Made by a program: the position numbers and the translations under genes
Shown here: positions 1 to 11,089 of the stretch, one piece after another
Numbering within the stretch: the first letter of the stretch is position 1
Layout: each line of letters starts with the position of its first letter
The notes under the pieces: generated by a model
The model's input: only the letters and a program-made list of their open reading frames with translations
Databases searched by the model: none
Told to the model about the DNA's origin: nothing
NCBI RefSeq assembly: GCF_043290135.1
Contig: NC_134701.1
Location: 62,203,502-62,267,501 of the forward strand
From: Rhipicephalus microplus
Taxonomy: Eukaryota > Arthropoda > Arachnida > Ixodida > Ixodidae
Length of the DNA: 64,000 nucleotides
Direction of reading: 5' to 3'

Positions 1-238
1 GATGGAATAACATTCAGCCTGTAGCCGCCTCAGTCCTCGACTTCTTTACAGAGGCTAATGGCATCTCGCAACGGTGAAACAAGACCACCTCGTCTCTTAC
101 ATTTAATTAAAGGTGTCAGCTCATCTGAGTGCATGGCTGCTATGCACTCTTCACAGGTAGTTGCAGTTCGACCTTTCGAACAATGAAGCTTGCTATGTAT
201 GGCACCACGGAACCGACAAAAGGAGAAAAGCTTTCGGG

Positions 239-1090
239 CTAGTCAATGCGATGCGTATTGTCGTGGTCATCGGGCTGCAGGACTGGGGCCTTGCGCATGT
301 CAGTGACATTGCTTCTTGGATCTACCATGGCTGCAGGAGTCGTTGCATTCAACACGGAGAGAACATCTTGAGAGCAGTGTCCAGAACTTGAAGACGTGAC
401 TTCCGTCTGAATCAATAAACGCTTGTATGCAGCCATAAACTGCGAAGCTGTTGGGTTATTGCTATGGCCGCCTCACCCACGTATTGATTCAAAGAAGTTT
501 TCGGCATAGACTTGACTGAGTTTGTGTGTCAGTAAGTATTTCAGCTGACCCTGGCTGACGAGTCTGTCAAACATTCTTTCCGTGCTTGCCATGCGTATCC
601 AAAAACCAATGAATCTTTTTTTTTTTCAGTCCTTCTGTCACTGCCGGATCTCTCAGTCCATTTATGTACGCTCGAGTCTCCGCAAAAAAAAAAAAAAAAA
701 CGACTTCCAGAATGCTTCGTTTTCCTGCCAAAGGGGCGCTTTGTTCGACCTTGCCAGCGGGTTCCTGCAGTTTAAGATGTCAAAAAAGAGATCAAAAGTT
801 CTAATAAACGTAGATCTTGTGCTGGCACCCTTGAATTGCGGCAGCTTTAGCTTTTGTTCGCAGAATTCCAAAGCGTCGGCAACTAAGGCACTCTATCAGT
901 TGTATGCACAGCATATCACACCTTCATTTTCTTGCTTTTCCCATTGGACGTGGACTTTCGTAAGTTTGTTTCCGAGCCACAACCCTTCTTCACGTTGAAT
1001 TGCCTTCAATGCCACTTCATAACCCCATTTCACATGCTTCCCTTCAATGTCATAGAGGTGGCCAAAGCACTCTGGCGCGAAGTGCACAGA
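239..1090 (-). pseudogene. P-element / THAP9-like transposase remnant
   Basis: A decayed minus-strand transposase is readable in pieces. The upstream piece (about 1088-896) has HLYDIEGKHVKWGYE and LGNKLTKVHVQWEKQ, the GTP-binding-insertion style of P-element/THAP9 proteins. It is followed by EFCEQKLKLPQFKGA and FDLFFDILNCRNPLA at 871-662. Near 590-480 comes LKYLLTHKLSQVYAENFFES, and then, after a frameshift near 475, NNPTASQFMAAYKRLL and TSSSSGHC, typical of the family's C-terminal domain. The reading frame changes at least twice and no THAP zinc finger is visible, so this is a 5'-truncated pseudogene. No terminal inverted repeats were identified. The family call rests on remembered motif patterns; broken coding capacity is seen directly. 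Confidence 0.72.
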
Positions 1091-3146
1091 GCGAAGTGAT
1101 CTCAGTCTTTCGCATTCTACTTCTGACGGCGAACGGCCCGCTCCCAGAGGCCCCGCGTTACGGGATCTTTAGGAAACCTGTAAAACAAATCCGGACTATT
1201 ATGTTTTGCACGCTTAGATCACGTCAGCTATAGCTCCCTTTAGTAACGAGCGTGGAATGGCCATGTCGAAGACGTTTTCGTGTACGTACAGGTGGAATGT
1301 GAGGCCACAACATTTTTTCAACCTGTTGGCACATCTGTAAACGACGCAAGAGGCAACCATTGTAAACCATTTGTCTTTACATGCCGACAAGGTGAAACAA
1401 GAACGGACGAAATCAGCAGCTCGCCATGGCGCTGAGCACGCTTTTTGCCACTGGCAAGATGGCGGCAGCTGGCTTCACTCGCACAGCGCCCCTTCCACTC
1501 CAGCAAGTTTTATGTATCCTCCTTGATGTAAACAAACCTACGTCACGAGATTGTGTTGGCTGGTTGCTGGCAGGTGCCTTGCACTTGTGCAACCCGCGAT
1601 TTGCGTGCCTGTGGCTTCGCGTGTGCTGGCTGTCAATGCAAGCATACTTGCGTATGCTGTCGCGTACGGCGTCCACATCACAGTTCTGCGTCGTCACTTG
1701 CTGACCTGTGTTTACCTTGCCCTCAGAACGGCTCCTGCCTAGCTTGATGGTGTTTGAAACTGAAACTGGGTGCTCTAAAAATGTATCTACATTAATAACC
1801 GTCATGCACTGCCGCGCACGAAGTTTGCAGCCATGATAAGTGAATAATAAGCATCCAATTGCATGAAAAAAGGTGTAAAATTTTTCTGTCAGTGCTCCTT
1901 TAAAAGGGCCCTGCAAAACTTTTTCAGCATGGTCAGAAAACGTTGCCGATCGGTTGTAGAGGCTCCCGAGAACACACGAGCCGAATATTATAGTGCAGCA
2001 TGTGGCCTGGACTTCACAATAAATTATTAAAGTGAGCTAAAAATTGCCTTCTCTTCTCTTGACAAATGACGGAGGAAGCTAAAAAATCACTCGTAAAGGG
2101 CCACCTATCAGCCATTGGCTGATTTGAACATGTGTTCTGTCATTACAAGGATCACTGCAAGAGGCCGCCACTTGTGCACACATGCGCGTGCAATCACACT
2201 GAAAAGGCTCGCATTCGAAGAAAAAAGAAAAATAAAAATGCTCAAGATCACGAGGTGCGCGTGATCTTTTCTTTGACCATGCCATCCCTTCTTTTTAGCT
2301 TTTAGCGTTTTTGTCGGGACGAAAGAAGAGAAAATACGATCGCAGCGTGCAATAAATTTTTGCAACTCCAATCGTACTGCTTGAATTCTTAAAATTTTTG
2401 CGGACTTGAATTCGTGAGGCAATGAGCTATTTTAATGAATACATTGTATGGTTACTTAAAAAAAGAGTGTTTCAGGATTTTCTGAGGCACGCTGTATTTT
2501 GGAACTCTGAAATAATTGTGACCAGGTACATTATTTTAACAATTCTTACACCCAAGTATACGTGTGTTCTTGTATTTTCCTCTATTAGAGTTTGGCTGCC
2601 ATGGCCAAGAATTGAACCCACATCTGCAAGCTAGGCAGTACGAATTGCCCACCGTTTTACGATGCATAGCGACTGTGAAGTGGCACCATTGTTATGCATA
2701 GAACAGCACTGTATTACTAGGTATGAATCGGCTATAGTATATAACCTTCTACATAATTCTCAGCATGTCTGCAGAACCACATAAAGTGACAGGGTGTGCA
2801 AACATGAACACAAGAGGGAAGGCAGGACACCCCCAAACATAAGGATACAAACACAGATGCAAGAAGGAATTCTGGACAGCTCAAACCCTTTTATGGTGTC
2901 CCAACTTCCTTTGAGTTGGCACGCTCAGTCTTTTAGAATGAATACATGCCAAGTAGCTCAGACCTCTATTATTCATACTGATTTTGTGCCTAGAGTTGAT
3001 CATTCTCTCACAAGCTGCGGCGCGTTAACTATTTTTTCTCCATCAACTTGAACAGTGGCTATTCAATAATATGTGCAATTTTTTAAATGATGTGATGTGT
3101 TGTAGTAATTGAAATAACAAGACCATGTGGGGTTCCTTAGTAATAA
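1091..3146. other. Region without recognised gene
   Basis: No exon of a recognised protein was found. The longest open frame (minus 1413-1916) has low-complexity, unfamiliar composition. Short segments near 1897-1925 and 2094-2120 resemble the AAAGGGCC(A/C)-type dispersed repeat seen better at 24.26 kb. It lies downstream of the 3' end of BLOC1S5. Confidence 0.5.
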
Positions 3147-3152
3147 TTTATT
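3147..3152 (-). terminator. Candidate poly(A) signal of BLOC1S5
   Basis: AATAAA reads on the minus strand about 510 bases past the BLOC1S5 stop codon. It is the first convincing canonical hexamer I noticed in that direction. Other AT-rich variants nearby cannot be excluded, and transcript data would decide. Confidence 0.4.
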
Positions 3153-3659
3153 CAATAAAAAAGAATATAGTACTATGTATATATACTCTTTATATACACA
3201 ACTCTAAACTTGCAATTTGTTACCACAGAATAGAGATTAATTTGTTGAAAACTGTCAGAAAGCAATGTGCAATCAAACGAGACAGCAAGGTTGGTGAGCT
3301 AAGCTTTTCCCACTTTGATATCCTACATGTGGAAAGGGTAAACAGATAACGCAATACCGCTATCTATTTAGTCAGCATAGGAAGACCAGTGATCCCATCT
3401 TCCCGGAACTTACAATGTCCTTTGGTGAGGGGGAATGCGTTTCTTCTTGACAGTAGCCAATAACAAGCAAACTAAGTTCGCTTACTCTCAAGAAGTGTGT
3501 CATCTGTAAGGTTAGCACCACAAACTAGTGCGCGTACAACAGTCTGTCGGAATGAGCCAAGAAAGGTCCCACTGTCCAACCATCGAAGGGCTTTTGTTGC
3601 ACACGATGCAGCTCATCTCCACGACCTTTGGCTGAAATGGGCCGGAGCCGATTCGGCTG

Positions 3660-3836
3660 CTATTCGCTCTTGTGCGGTGGCTGCAACTTCTCACGAATAC
3701 GACGGTAGTGGTCAATGAGTTCACGCTCTTTTTCCTCAAAGGCCTGGTCCATTCTGGCCAACTTGTCCTTGACGTCTTGCTCAAACTGGTCCCACTCGCA
3801 CTGTCGCTGCTTTCGCCGTTCTGATAGGTCATCAGC
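3660..3836 (-). CDS. BLOC1S5: BLOC1S5 coding exon 4 (C-terminal)
   Basis: The final coding exon begins after a minus-strand TTACAAAG acceptor and ends at TAG (3662-3660). It encodes 58 residues starting ADDLSERRKQRQCEWDQFEQ. The charged heptad-like run with ARMDQAFEEKERELIDHY aligns with the C-terminal coiled coil of vertebrate Muted (a QWDNF..E...A..DEEH...MERL pattern). Reading phase 0 agrees with exon 3. The coiled coil is the part that packs with other BLOC-1 subunits. The exon is intact, with no stops or frameshifts. Confidence 0.84.
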   Translation of the reverse strand, partial: ADDLSERRKQRQCEWDQFEQDVKDKLARMDQAFEEKERELIDHYRRIREKLQPPHKSE

Positions 3837-4059
3837 CTTTGTAATAACAGAAAACAATGAAAGAACGTTAGCCATGGTGCCAATGTTTCAACACAACACA
3901 CCTTTTTCTTCAATGGGTAGCGACACGAAATGTTTTTTTTTATAAAATGAAAGAAAATGCACTGGTAAGCATGAGTGCTCCTTTAAAGATTAATTACATG
4001 TTGTTAAGTGCCAGTTTAGGTTTATACCATGCCATGACAACACGGAATGGTATGAGCAT

Positions 4060-4182
4060 CGTCTGGCTCGATGAAACAACGGCTAAGGTGCTTGGCTGCT
4101 GACCTGAAGGTCTTGGGTTCAACCGGGCTGTGGCGGTCGCATTTCGTGGAGGCAGAATGATTCAGACATGCGTACTGTCTTG
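4060..4182 (+). repeat. tRNA-derived SINE, 5' half
   Basis: Contains a polymerase-III-like A box (TAAGGTGCTTGG, 4084-4095) and B box (GGTTCAACC, 4116-4124), followed by the TGTGGCGGTCGCATTTCGTG body that I recognise as the common tick tRNA-SINE. The 3' half, with its GGGGTTTAAC segment, is missing. The copy stops where another dispersed repeat begins near 4187. The complementary half of the same family sits at 6203-6397. Confidence 0.7.
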
Positions 4183-4186
4183 GGCA

Positions 4187-4460
4187 GTAACTAGTTACTA
4201 GTAACTGGTTAGTCTTTTTCTAAATACTTGCAACTTTAACCAGTTACTTTTTTTGCACAGTAATTTCAATGGGAAATGCCGTTACAGTTGCCTTTTTTTA
4301 TATGTATAAAAAAAATGTTCAAAAGCTATGTTGGTTAAAAGCCTATGTTAAATGCTTTTCACTTATTCAAGATTTTTCTTCACCATGTTCTCTTCTTCTT
4401 TCTAGTGTCCACAATGGGGCTGCCTTCGCAGTTAAAAAGATCTTCGGTGCTGACGACTAA
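4187..4460 (+). repeat. Dispersed repeat with GTAACTGGTTAC-rich start, copy 1
   Basis: Begins with TAACTAGTTACTAGTAACTGG, then GGAAATGCCGTTACAGTTGC and a body ending near TTCGGTGCTGACGAC. The same order of blocks recurs at about 9965-10285, in the same orientation and diverged. The class is unknown; the alternating GTAAC motifs suggest a TIR element. Confidence 0.55.
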
Positions 4461-5773
4461 TGTGGAGTTTGCTTGTTAACTGCACGTCGCAATGCTATCA
4501 CTCTGCAAATGAACAGTTTCCTAAGCTCACCCCCCCCCCCCCCCATCTTTTTTTAGATGGGGGAGGGCACATACCATATGTGTTGGCAAAGCGGTGTAAA
4601 GGGAGCAGTTGCCCCCCTCAAGCCACTCCCCCACATGCCCTCACCTAAGCTACACCAGTTCTCTCCCTCTCACCCACCTGCAAAGCACACTGCTTTGCAC
4701 CTCCCAAGAAAACATCCTGCCAATGACCATGGCGGATAATATATGCATAATTTTATTGTCAATTGAAGTTTTAGCACTGTTCTTGGTATGCCATAGGAGT
4801 ATTCCTTTGTCAGAGGCCTCTAGCTAATGGTGTTTAATAGGTGGCTAACAAAAAGCAATGCAAGAATGCCTAAAAGGGAAAAGGCCATGAACTGGCAAAG
4901 AATTAAAAAAAAAACGCTGTATAACTGATTCCGATAGGTAGATCTACTTCGACTTAACCCAACAATTATTTACAAAAAAAAAAAAAAAAAGATTTCACGT
5001 CCTATATGCAGATGTAATTCTAAGTGTACCATGGCAAAAAAATAAAAACAGAGCGGACGTCAATCAGTTTATCAGTCACCATGCTTGTGATGCACTGCGG
5101 GGTAAGGAAAAAAACCAGAGACGAGAGAGAATGATTTTTGAGCATTTGACGGCAGTTCTAGCACGTGTGGGGATGTTATATGGTATGCGCCCTCCAGGAG
5201 ATAGATATGGGCCGGCTTATTTGATCTGTGCAATAGCATTGCTCGCGCACTTTTACCTCTTCGTAAAAGCTACAATGCGCAAGGCATGTCATCAATTTGG
5301 ACTTGTACCGAACATGGTGGCGACGGCAGACCAGCATGAGAGTGTCCATATAATTGCTATTGCAATAATAACGGAGTATTTACTGTTATATAAGTGTTTT
5401 GGGTTAGCTCTGCCTTCAGTTCCCCTAATGCTTACTTTGTGCATTTATTTCACAAATTTTCGTTTTTACAAATTTTTCCAGGAATCTGCCAATTTTATTA
5501 TATCCAGGTTTAACTGTAGACTTATTCAATGTTTGTAAACAGTGGTAGGGCGCTGTTGATATATTTAGGTCTTTTGTAGCGACATCGCGGGGCACTGACT
5601 CCTCCCAACTGTCCCAGCTCAAAGCTCCCATGATCACGTGATAAGTGGCGCAGCAGGTGTAAACGCTACCTCTGAGCACCACACGTCGGGGCTGTCAGAG
5701 TGCCTTACGCATGTTTACTAGCGGCGGCCGCAACAGAGGAAGTTGCAATGGCTGTAGGAGGAACTCTGAAATG
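4461..5773. other. Region without recognised gene
   Basis: Intronic to BLOC1S5. Contains homopolymer runs (poly-C near 4532, poly-A near 4973) and a G-rich segment near 4558. The 135-codon plus-strand frame at 5131-5538 has no recognisable domain and is probably chance. Confidence 0.4.
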
Positions 5774-5795
5774 AACACACACACACAAATATATG

Positions 5796-5828
<33 letters not shown>

Positions 5829-5841
5829 ATGTGTGTGTGCA
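5774..5841. repeat. Compound AC/TA/GT microsatellite
   Basis: (AC)n, then (TA)n, then (GT)n. It lies next to the 3' end of the minus-strand Penelope-like element. Confidence 0.9.
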
Positions 5842-5884
5842 AGAAAGAGACGACAAAAATTTCACGGAAGCGTTTTTACTTAAC

Positions 5885-5914
5885 GTTTTCAGCTCGTGGA
5901 CCAGCCTTCGTCAG
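5885..5914 (-). ncRNA. Hammerhead-like motif in Penelope-like 3' end
   Basis: On the minus strand CTGACGA (5914-5908) is followed by a weak 4-bp stem (GGCT/AGCT, including a G-T wobble) and then GAAAACGTT. This has the order of a minimal type I hammerhead core (CUGANGA, stem II, GAAA, short stem III). The extra A at stem II and the GAAAA run deviate from consensus, so activity is doubtful. Confidence 0.35.
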
Positions 5915-6202
5915 AGTAATGTGACAAGATTACATACATGGCTTTAAAAGCTCGTTTCAATAACAGGTCAGCGCCATCTGCCTTGGTTAGCATTACAATG
6001 CACACCATAAAATCTCATGTGCTCCAGAAAAAGAATAACAAAAAAGACAAAAAAGGGAAAACCAGAAGGGCACACAGATACTAAAGACACAGTTGAAGAT
6101 TCCCTTGGATGTACTGTGACGTGATACCGTGCTTACACGTAGTTAAGAGATGTAGAAGCGCAGTGGTGCAATGACATTGCATGGCAGTATAAGAACAATC
6201 TT

Positions 6203-6397
6203 TGATTGATATGTGGGGTTTAACATCCCAAAACCACCATATGGTTATGAGACATGCCGTAATGGAGGGCTCCGGAAATTTCAATGACCTGGGGTTCTTT
6301 AACGTGCACCCAAATCTGAGCACACGGGCCTACAACGTTTCCGCCTCCATCGGAAATGCAGCCGCCGCAGCCGGGATTCGAGCCCGTGACCTGCGGG
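6203..6397 (-). repeat. tRNA-derived SINE inside the Penelope-like element
   Basis: Minus strand: B-box-like GGCTCGAATCCC, then the body, ending in the tail read on plus as TGATTGATATGTGGGGTTTA. A perfect 14-bp target-site duplication, ATAAGAACAATCTT, flanks it at 6189-6202 and 6398-6411, so the edges are exact. The A box is missing, so this copy is 5' truncated. It belongs to the same family as the fragment at 4060-4182. Confidence 0.88.
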
Positions 6398-6541
6398 ATA
6401 AGAACAATCTTAGTGATATACGAACCTATAATGGAAGCCACTGTGAAATGATTAAAGATAAATTTAGGAAAAAAAAGAAAAAGGGCAGACATAGAAGGCG
6501 TGATTTAGGCAGTACAATGTGAAACCAGTGCATCATCGCTC

Positions 6542-7506
6542 TTAATCTAGTGAAAGACAGGTCAGTTTTCCTTTGTTTTCGTTGATTTCAGTGGAAACAG
6601 TGTTAAATTTATGAATGAGATATGATTCGCGTAGTTCACGGTCATGGCTGGTGCGGAATCCAGATTCTAGTATCGTGACTTTGAGGTTACTAAATGAGTG
6701 GCCGAGCATGTTCACATGTTTTGATAATGGAAGGTTTGGTTCGGTTTTAGCATGCAATCTGTGATTGTTGAAACGTATTCTGAATGGGGTTTCAGTGTGG
6801 CCTATGTATTGCATGTGGCAAGTGCCACACTCAAGCAAATACACTACATTGGATGAACCACAATTAAAGCTGCTCTTAATTGTGAAAATGAATTGGTTAG
6901 ATGTGCTGGTGGCCGTTAATGATGGTTCTATATGAGGACAAACTTTACAACGGGGTTTGTTGCAGCGGCTACGACCAGTACGGTTAGTGGTAGCAATTTT
7001 AGATGACGTCAGGGTGTCATCTATGTTTTTTGAGCGCCTATACACTACTCGAGAGGGCTCAGGAAAGACTGCTTTTAGTCTGTTGCTTTGGGTGAGGATG
7101 TTGTAATGGTTACGCAGTATAGCTTGAAATTTGGGGATGCATGCTGAGTGTGTTAGTACCAAATTGGCTGACTGCAGCCCGTTGCATTTTATGCTACCTT
7201 TTAAACAATCCACCCGATCGCGTCCTCTGGCTTGGTGTATCACGTCGTGAATAATTTTTTTTCCAGATATTTTCGCTTAAAAAGCTTCTTTTTCAGATCA
7301 TGGCAGCAGGAATTAAAATCTTGATCTTCAGAGCATATGTGCCTAAAGCGCTGTGCCTGGCTATATGGAATTCCAGTCTTCCAATGGCGCACGTGACTAC
7401 TTTCAAAATGAAGAAACTGGTGATTATCGGTTGGCTTTTTAAAAAGCTTTGTAATTAGGCGTCCATGGGAAATGATAATCATGACGTCGAGGAAGGCTAC
7501 AGACAA
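6542..7506 (-). pseudogene. Penelope-like polyprotein C-terminus with GIY-YIG endonuclease
   Basis: Two overlapping minus-strand frames (7506-7240 and 7243-6542) give one protein broken by a frameshift near 7240. The first contains FLDVMIIISHGRLITKLFKK and KPTDNHQFLHFESSH, a typical end of the Penelope reverse transcriptase. The second has the Cys-rich CNKPRCKVCPHIEPSL linker and the GIY-YIG nuclease signature NVVYLLECGTCHMQYIGHTE, then FRIRFNNHR, SKHVNMLGH and RELRESYLIHKF. In Penelope-like elements this nuclease nicks DNA to prime reverse transcription. The frameshift and missing N-terminus make this copy non-autonomous. Confidence 0.85.
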
Positions 7507-7560
7507 AAGTGAGAGCTACATGTCAACATGACTATATATTTATATATATAGAGATTAAAG

Positions 7561-8070
7561 GTAAATAGCCGACCGACCCATTAACGGGAATTCCTTCCTT
7601 TACGCACGCCGCCCGCCGACCGACCCATTACGGGGAAACCCCTTTCTTTATGCACGCCGTCACGGACCCTCCCGGCACTGCGGCGACAATCTTGGGTGGC
7701 CCGACACACGTCAAGAACTGAACAGCACGTGATATGAACCGTATGTGGATGTAGACGGACAGTTGGCTTCGTTCTCAGTGTTGACAGTGGTTCTTCCTCT
7801 TCTTTACTTTCTTTCTTTTCTTTCTTTTTCGTCTTTTTTCTCCCCCCCCCCTTTTTTTCTAGTTCCCTCTCACTCTCGCAAACATTTTTCAAGGCGAGAG
7901 GGACGCGGCAGCAACGAAGTTTGGAAGCTCATGTCAGTATAACTCATCCCCTGATGAAGGGAGGACCCCTCCCGAAACTGTTGGGAAATAAATATATTTA
8001 TCCTTGTTGACAACGCTCCCGTTGTGCCATATCTCATACCTTCACGAAGACTAACTGGCCCATTGAATTA
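7561..8070 (+). mobile_element. Penelope-like terminal repeat (pLTR-like), opposite orientation
   Basis: Contains two similar GACCGACCCATTA(A/C)GGG blocks (7573 and 7619), a pyrimidine-rich tract (7795-7862) and a hammerhead-like motif at 7951-7981 followed by AATAAATATATTTATCC. Flanking arms at about 7508-7530 and 8131-8155 are inverted copies of each other (GCTACATGTCAACATG against CATGTTGACATGTGGC). It looks like a head-to-head Penelope insertion. Confidence 0.5.
7951..7981 (+). ncRNA. Hammerhead-like ribozyme motif
   Basis: CTGATGA (7951-7957), a perfect 6-bp stem II (GGGAGG 7959-7964 with CCTCCC 7968-7973, 3-nt loop), then GAAAC (7974-7978). This is the order of a minimal type I hammerhead as reported in Penelope-like elements. 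One unpaired A (7958) precedes stem II and the cleavage triplet is not obvious, so self-cleavage is uncertain. Confidence 0.45.
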
Positions 8071-8077
8071 TTACTCC

Positions 8078-8078
<1 letters not shown>

Positions 8079-8131
<53 letters not shown>
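8079..8131. repeat. (TA)n microsatellite
   Basis: Uninterrupted TA dinucleotides between the Penelope-like terminal block and its inverted flanking arm. Confidence 0.95.
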
Positions 8132-8134
<3 letters not shown>

Positions 8135-8159
8135 CCATGTTGACATGTGGCTCTAGCTT

Positions 8160-9964
8160 TTATAACTTCATCGAAACATGATGTATCGTAACAGTACGAA
8201 TGTGGCTCATTTGCGAAATGTCACCACGTTGCGACAGTCTACGTCACACGTGTGGGTTTTAATTTGTTCACTAATTCAAGAACAACTGAACCTGTTCATC
8301 AAGAGTGTCTATGGTACAATATACAAATATGCGATGTAAAAATATGCAGCTACGAATTGTCACGGTAAATCGTCGCACAAAATGTGCCGGAGAAGTTATT
8401 GATGAAAACGACAAGGGCGATCTTGGTGACACTTTCACCCGCAATACGCTTGCGATAATGTTTCAACTGTATATCGTGGACAATGCGGTTGCGTACACGT
8501 CAGGTCCGCAGCTCAATGAGTTTGCTCAGGTCAAGGCCATGAAAAGTGCACACATTGTAAACAGATTTCGCAAGTTTCCAGAGTGTTGTTTTTCTGCGAA
8601 TTTTCACAGACATAGAAACCTCGTGAAACGCACCACAGCCAGGACAGCCCTGCCCAGTACATTTGTGTCAGGTGCATCATTGTAGCCACATATAAGCAGG
8701 AACAAAATAGTCAAAGTCATCCTCATTAATTACACTGCTGCTTTAAAGAGCTGCCCCCATGCGGAAACACATGCTCAATGACTGATTGACACCTTCAGTT
8801 CATGCGAGTGTAATGAAATCCTTTTGACGCGTCTTAAGACTTCTGCAGTTATATCAAGAATGACAACCACAAAGAATTCTTTGCATATGACAATGTTACC
8901 TTCAACGTCGATGTGCTTTGAGGTAAACATGCTCGCTATGCTTTCATACAAGGCCTATCCAAAAAAACTCGGTGCGGCACATTCAATTACAAACGCTTGA
9001 CAAAGCTAATCATTTTTACAGTGTAAGTCACTCCAAAACATAATCAAAGAATTTGTGTGGGAGGCAAGTTTTTGTGTTTTACAGCTACGGCTAATTTTCT
9101 TGTGCCAGTCTTTGTAAACAGAAAACGCAAAAAAAAACTAGTACATATTTCTTGTGCCTTCTTTCACAAATAACTGTGATAGCTTATCGGTACACCATAT
9201 TTTCTTCTTTGCAAGATGACAAACAGTACATGCACCAGCGAAAACACAGCAGCAACTGTGGTAGGCATGGTGTCTTTTGCCTACCACCCAAAACTAAATG
9301 GCCGATGACTGTGCCACCACGTTTTCGTGACGTATGTACAGTTTTAGTTGACATTACCAACCTTTCCTTTTGTGGTCCTTTCCTGATTCTTCGCCACTTG
9401 TTTAGCCGTTGTAATTATGTCACTTCGCAATCCCCGCATTGTACTCAGAGATAACCATGCACTGAATGAGCAAAAGTGTGTGGTCATTGGATTTCACGAA
9501 CACGTGTCCCAATGGAATGGTTTGTTTACTTAGCAAATGCAAAACTCGTCAAACAGGTCTGGCACACCTTGATCAAGGAACATAGGGAATGAACATCAAT
9601 GGTCAGTGGACTTCGTCTTCACTCGCTACGCAGTTTCCATACCTCTTTGTATGTTTTCATCAGTCTTGAGTAGCAACTATAGTTACTAATAACCAGGATT
9701 GGATCCAGCCACCCAATTTGGGGGGGGGGGGGTCACTTGAATTAACAGCTGAAAGATGAGCGTGGTCATTACTTTTTTGTTTTTACTAGCACGAAAACCC
9801 TGTAATAGCATAAATACTGTCAATGTGTGCTCACAGTGGTCCCACTCATTTGTCCTAACTGGTGATAGCAAGTGAATGGCAAGCACTGAAGGGAGGGTGA
9901 GGGGGTGCTGACAGGCTTTGGGGGGGGGGGATCATCCCTACCGCCCCCTCCCCTCTGGATCCGT
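8160..9964. other. Region without recognised gene
   Basis: Intron 3 of BLOC1S5. The frame at 8305-8685 (126 codons) has no recognised domain. Poly-G runs at about 9720-9732 and 9921-9930 bracket a block that reads as a diverged low-complexity repeat. Confidence 0.4.
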
Positions 9965-10285
9965 TACTGCCAACAACTCGTTTCTAGTAAATAGAAATTT
10001 TTTCCAGTAACTTGTAATCTGTTACCTTTAAGTTACAGGATTTTCTAACTGTAACACTGTAACCATCTTATAGAGTAGCCCTAACAGGAAATGCCATTAC
10101 AGTTGCTTTGTTATTAAAAAAGTATTTCACAGCAACACTCGTTAAATGCCTATGATAAATGCTGCTCACTTACTCGAACTTGTTCTTTACCATGCCTTTT
10201 CCACCTTTCAATTCTTTACGTTAGGGTTTCCCTCGCAGTTTAGCAGATGTTGCTAAGAGGAATACTTTCGGTGCAGAAGACCGTA
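9965..10285 (+). repeat. Dispersed repeat, copy 2
   Basis: Matches the 4187-4460 repeat in block order: TTTCCAGTAACTTGTAATC, GGAAATGCCATTACAGTTGC, then TTTCGGTGCAGAAGACC. Both copies have the same orientation. Confidence 0.5.
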
Positions 10286-10755
10286 CTTGGGGGTTTAGGT
10301 AAAATGGACACATACCCCCCTTACCCTTTTATGGGAGGGCATACATACACACGCACATGCATGCACACACAGAGGAAACACAAGAAACTCATATTTACTT
10401 GTTTGTTCACTACTTTGCCATATTTCATGCTCTGCTCTGTCATATGTATTGCCACACTCCTTTGCCAAGTGTTATCATTTTTGAGTGCTGCCTTGCGCAA
10501 ACCGCGTCGATGGAGTAAGAACCACCAAGATAGTCTTAGAACCTTCTGATGCAATTATGTGCACAACGTGAACATTGTAAATTGTTCTGGAACATACGTG
10601 GCTGCTAATGATAGTGCTAGAACATTCGACGGCACATGTATAAATGCCGACACACATCACCGCTTATCAATTATTCGCTTTCCGTTTACTGGCCACAAGT
10701 TCGTCCAAATAAACAATTACATTTTATCAGTGTCCAGCGCCACGACCCCCATGGC

Positions 10756-11033
<278 letters not shown>

Positions 11034-11086
<53 letters not shown>
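11034..11086. repeat. (TA)n microsatellite
   Basis: TA array joining the uninterrupted dispersed repeat to the RNase H end of the gypsy derivative. Confidence 0.95.

Positions 11087-11089
<3 letters not shown>

Larger units (their letters stand above)
5850..7541 (-). mobile_element. Penelope-like retroelement, 3' part
   Basis: A minus-strand element with the C-terminal reverse transcriptase/GIY-YIG region of a Penelope-like element, followed by a 3' untranslated part interrupted by a SINE (6203-6397). It ends near a hammerhead-like motif at 5914-5885 and a microsatellite. The 5' part of the reverse transcriptase is absent; the element stops at a TA-rich run at 7531-7550. The next block (7561-8070) is in the opposite orientation. 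Confidence 0.75.

Noticed and set aside
1413..1916. 167-codon minus-strand open frame
   Set aside because: No recognisable domain, biased composition, overlapping frames on both strands; reads as non-coding repeat.
5131..5538. 135-codon plus-strand open frame with hydrophobic stretches
   Set aside because: Single isolated frame in an intron with no family resemblance and no splice or start context supporting it.
8305..8685. 126-codon plus-strand open frame
   Set aside because: No motif recognised, isolated; likely chance.
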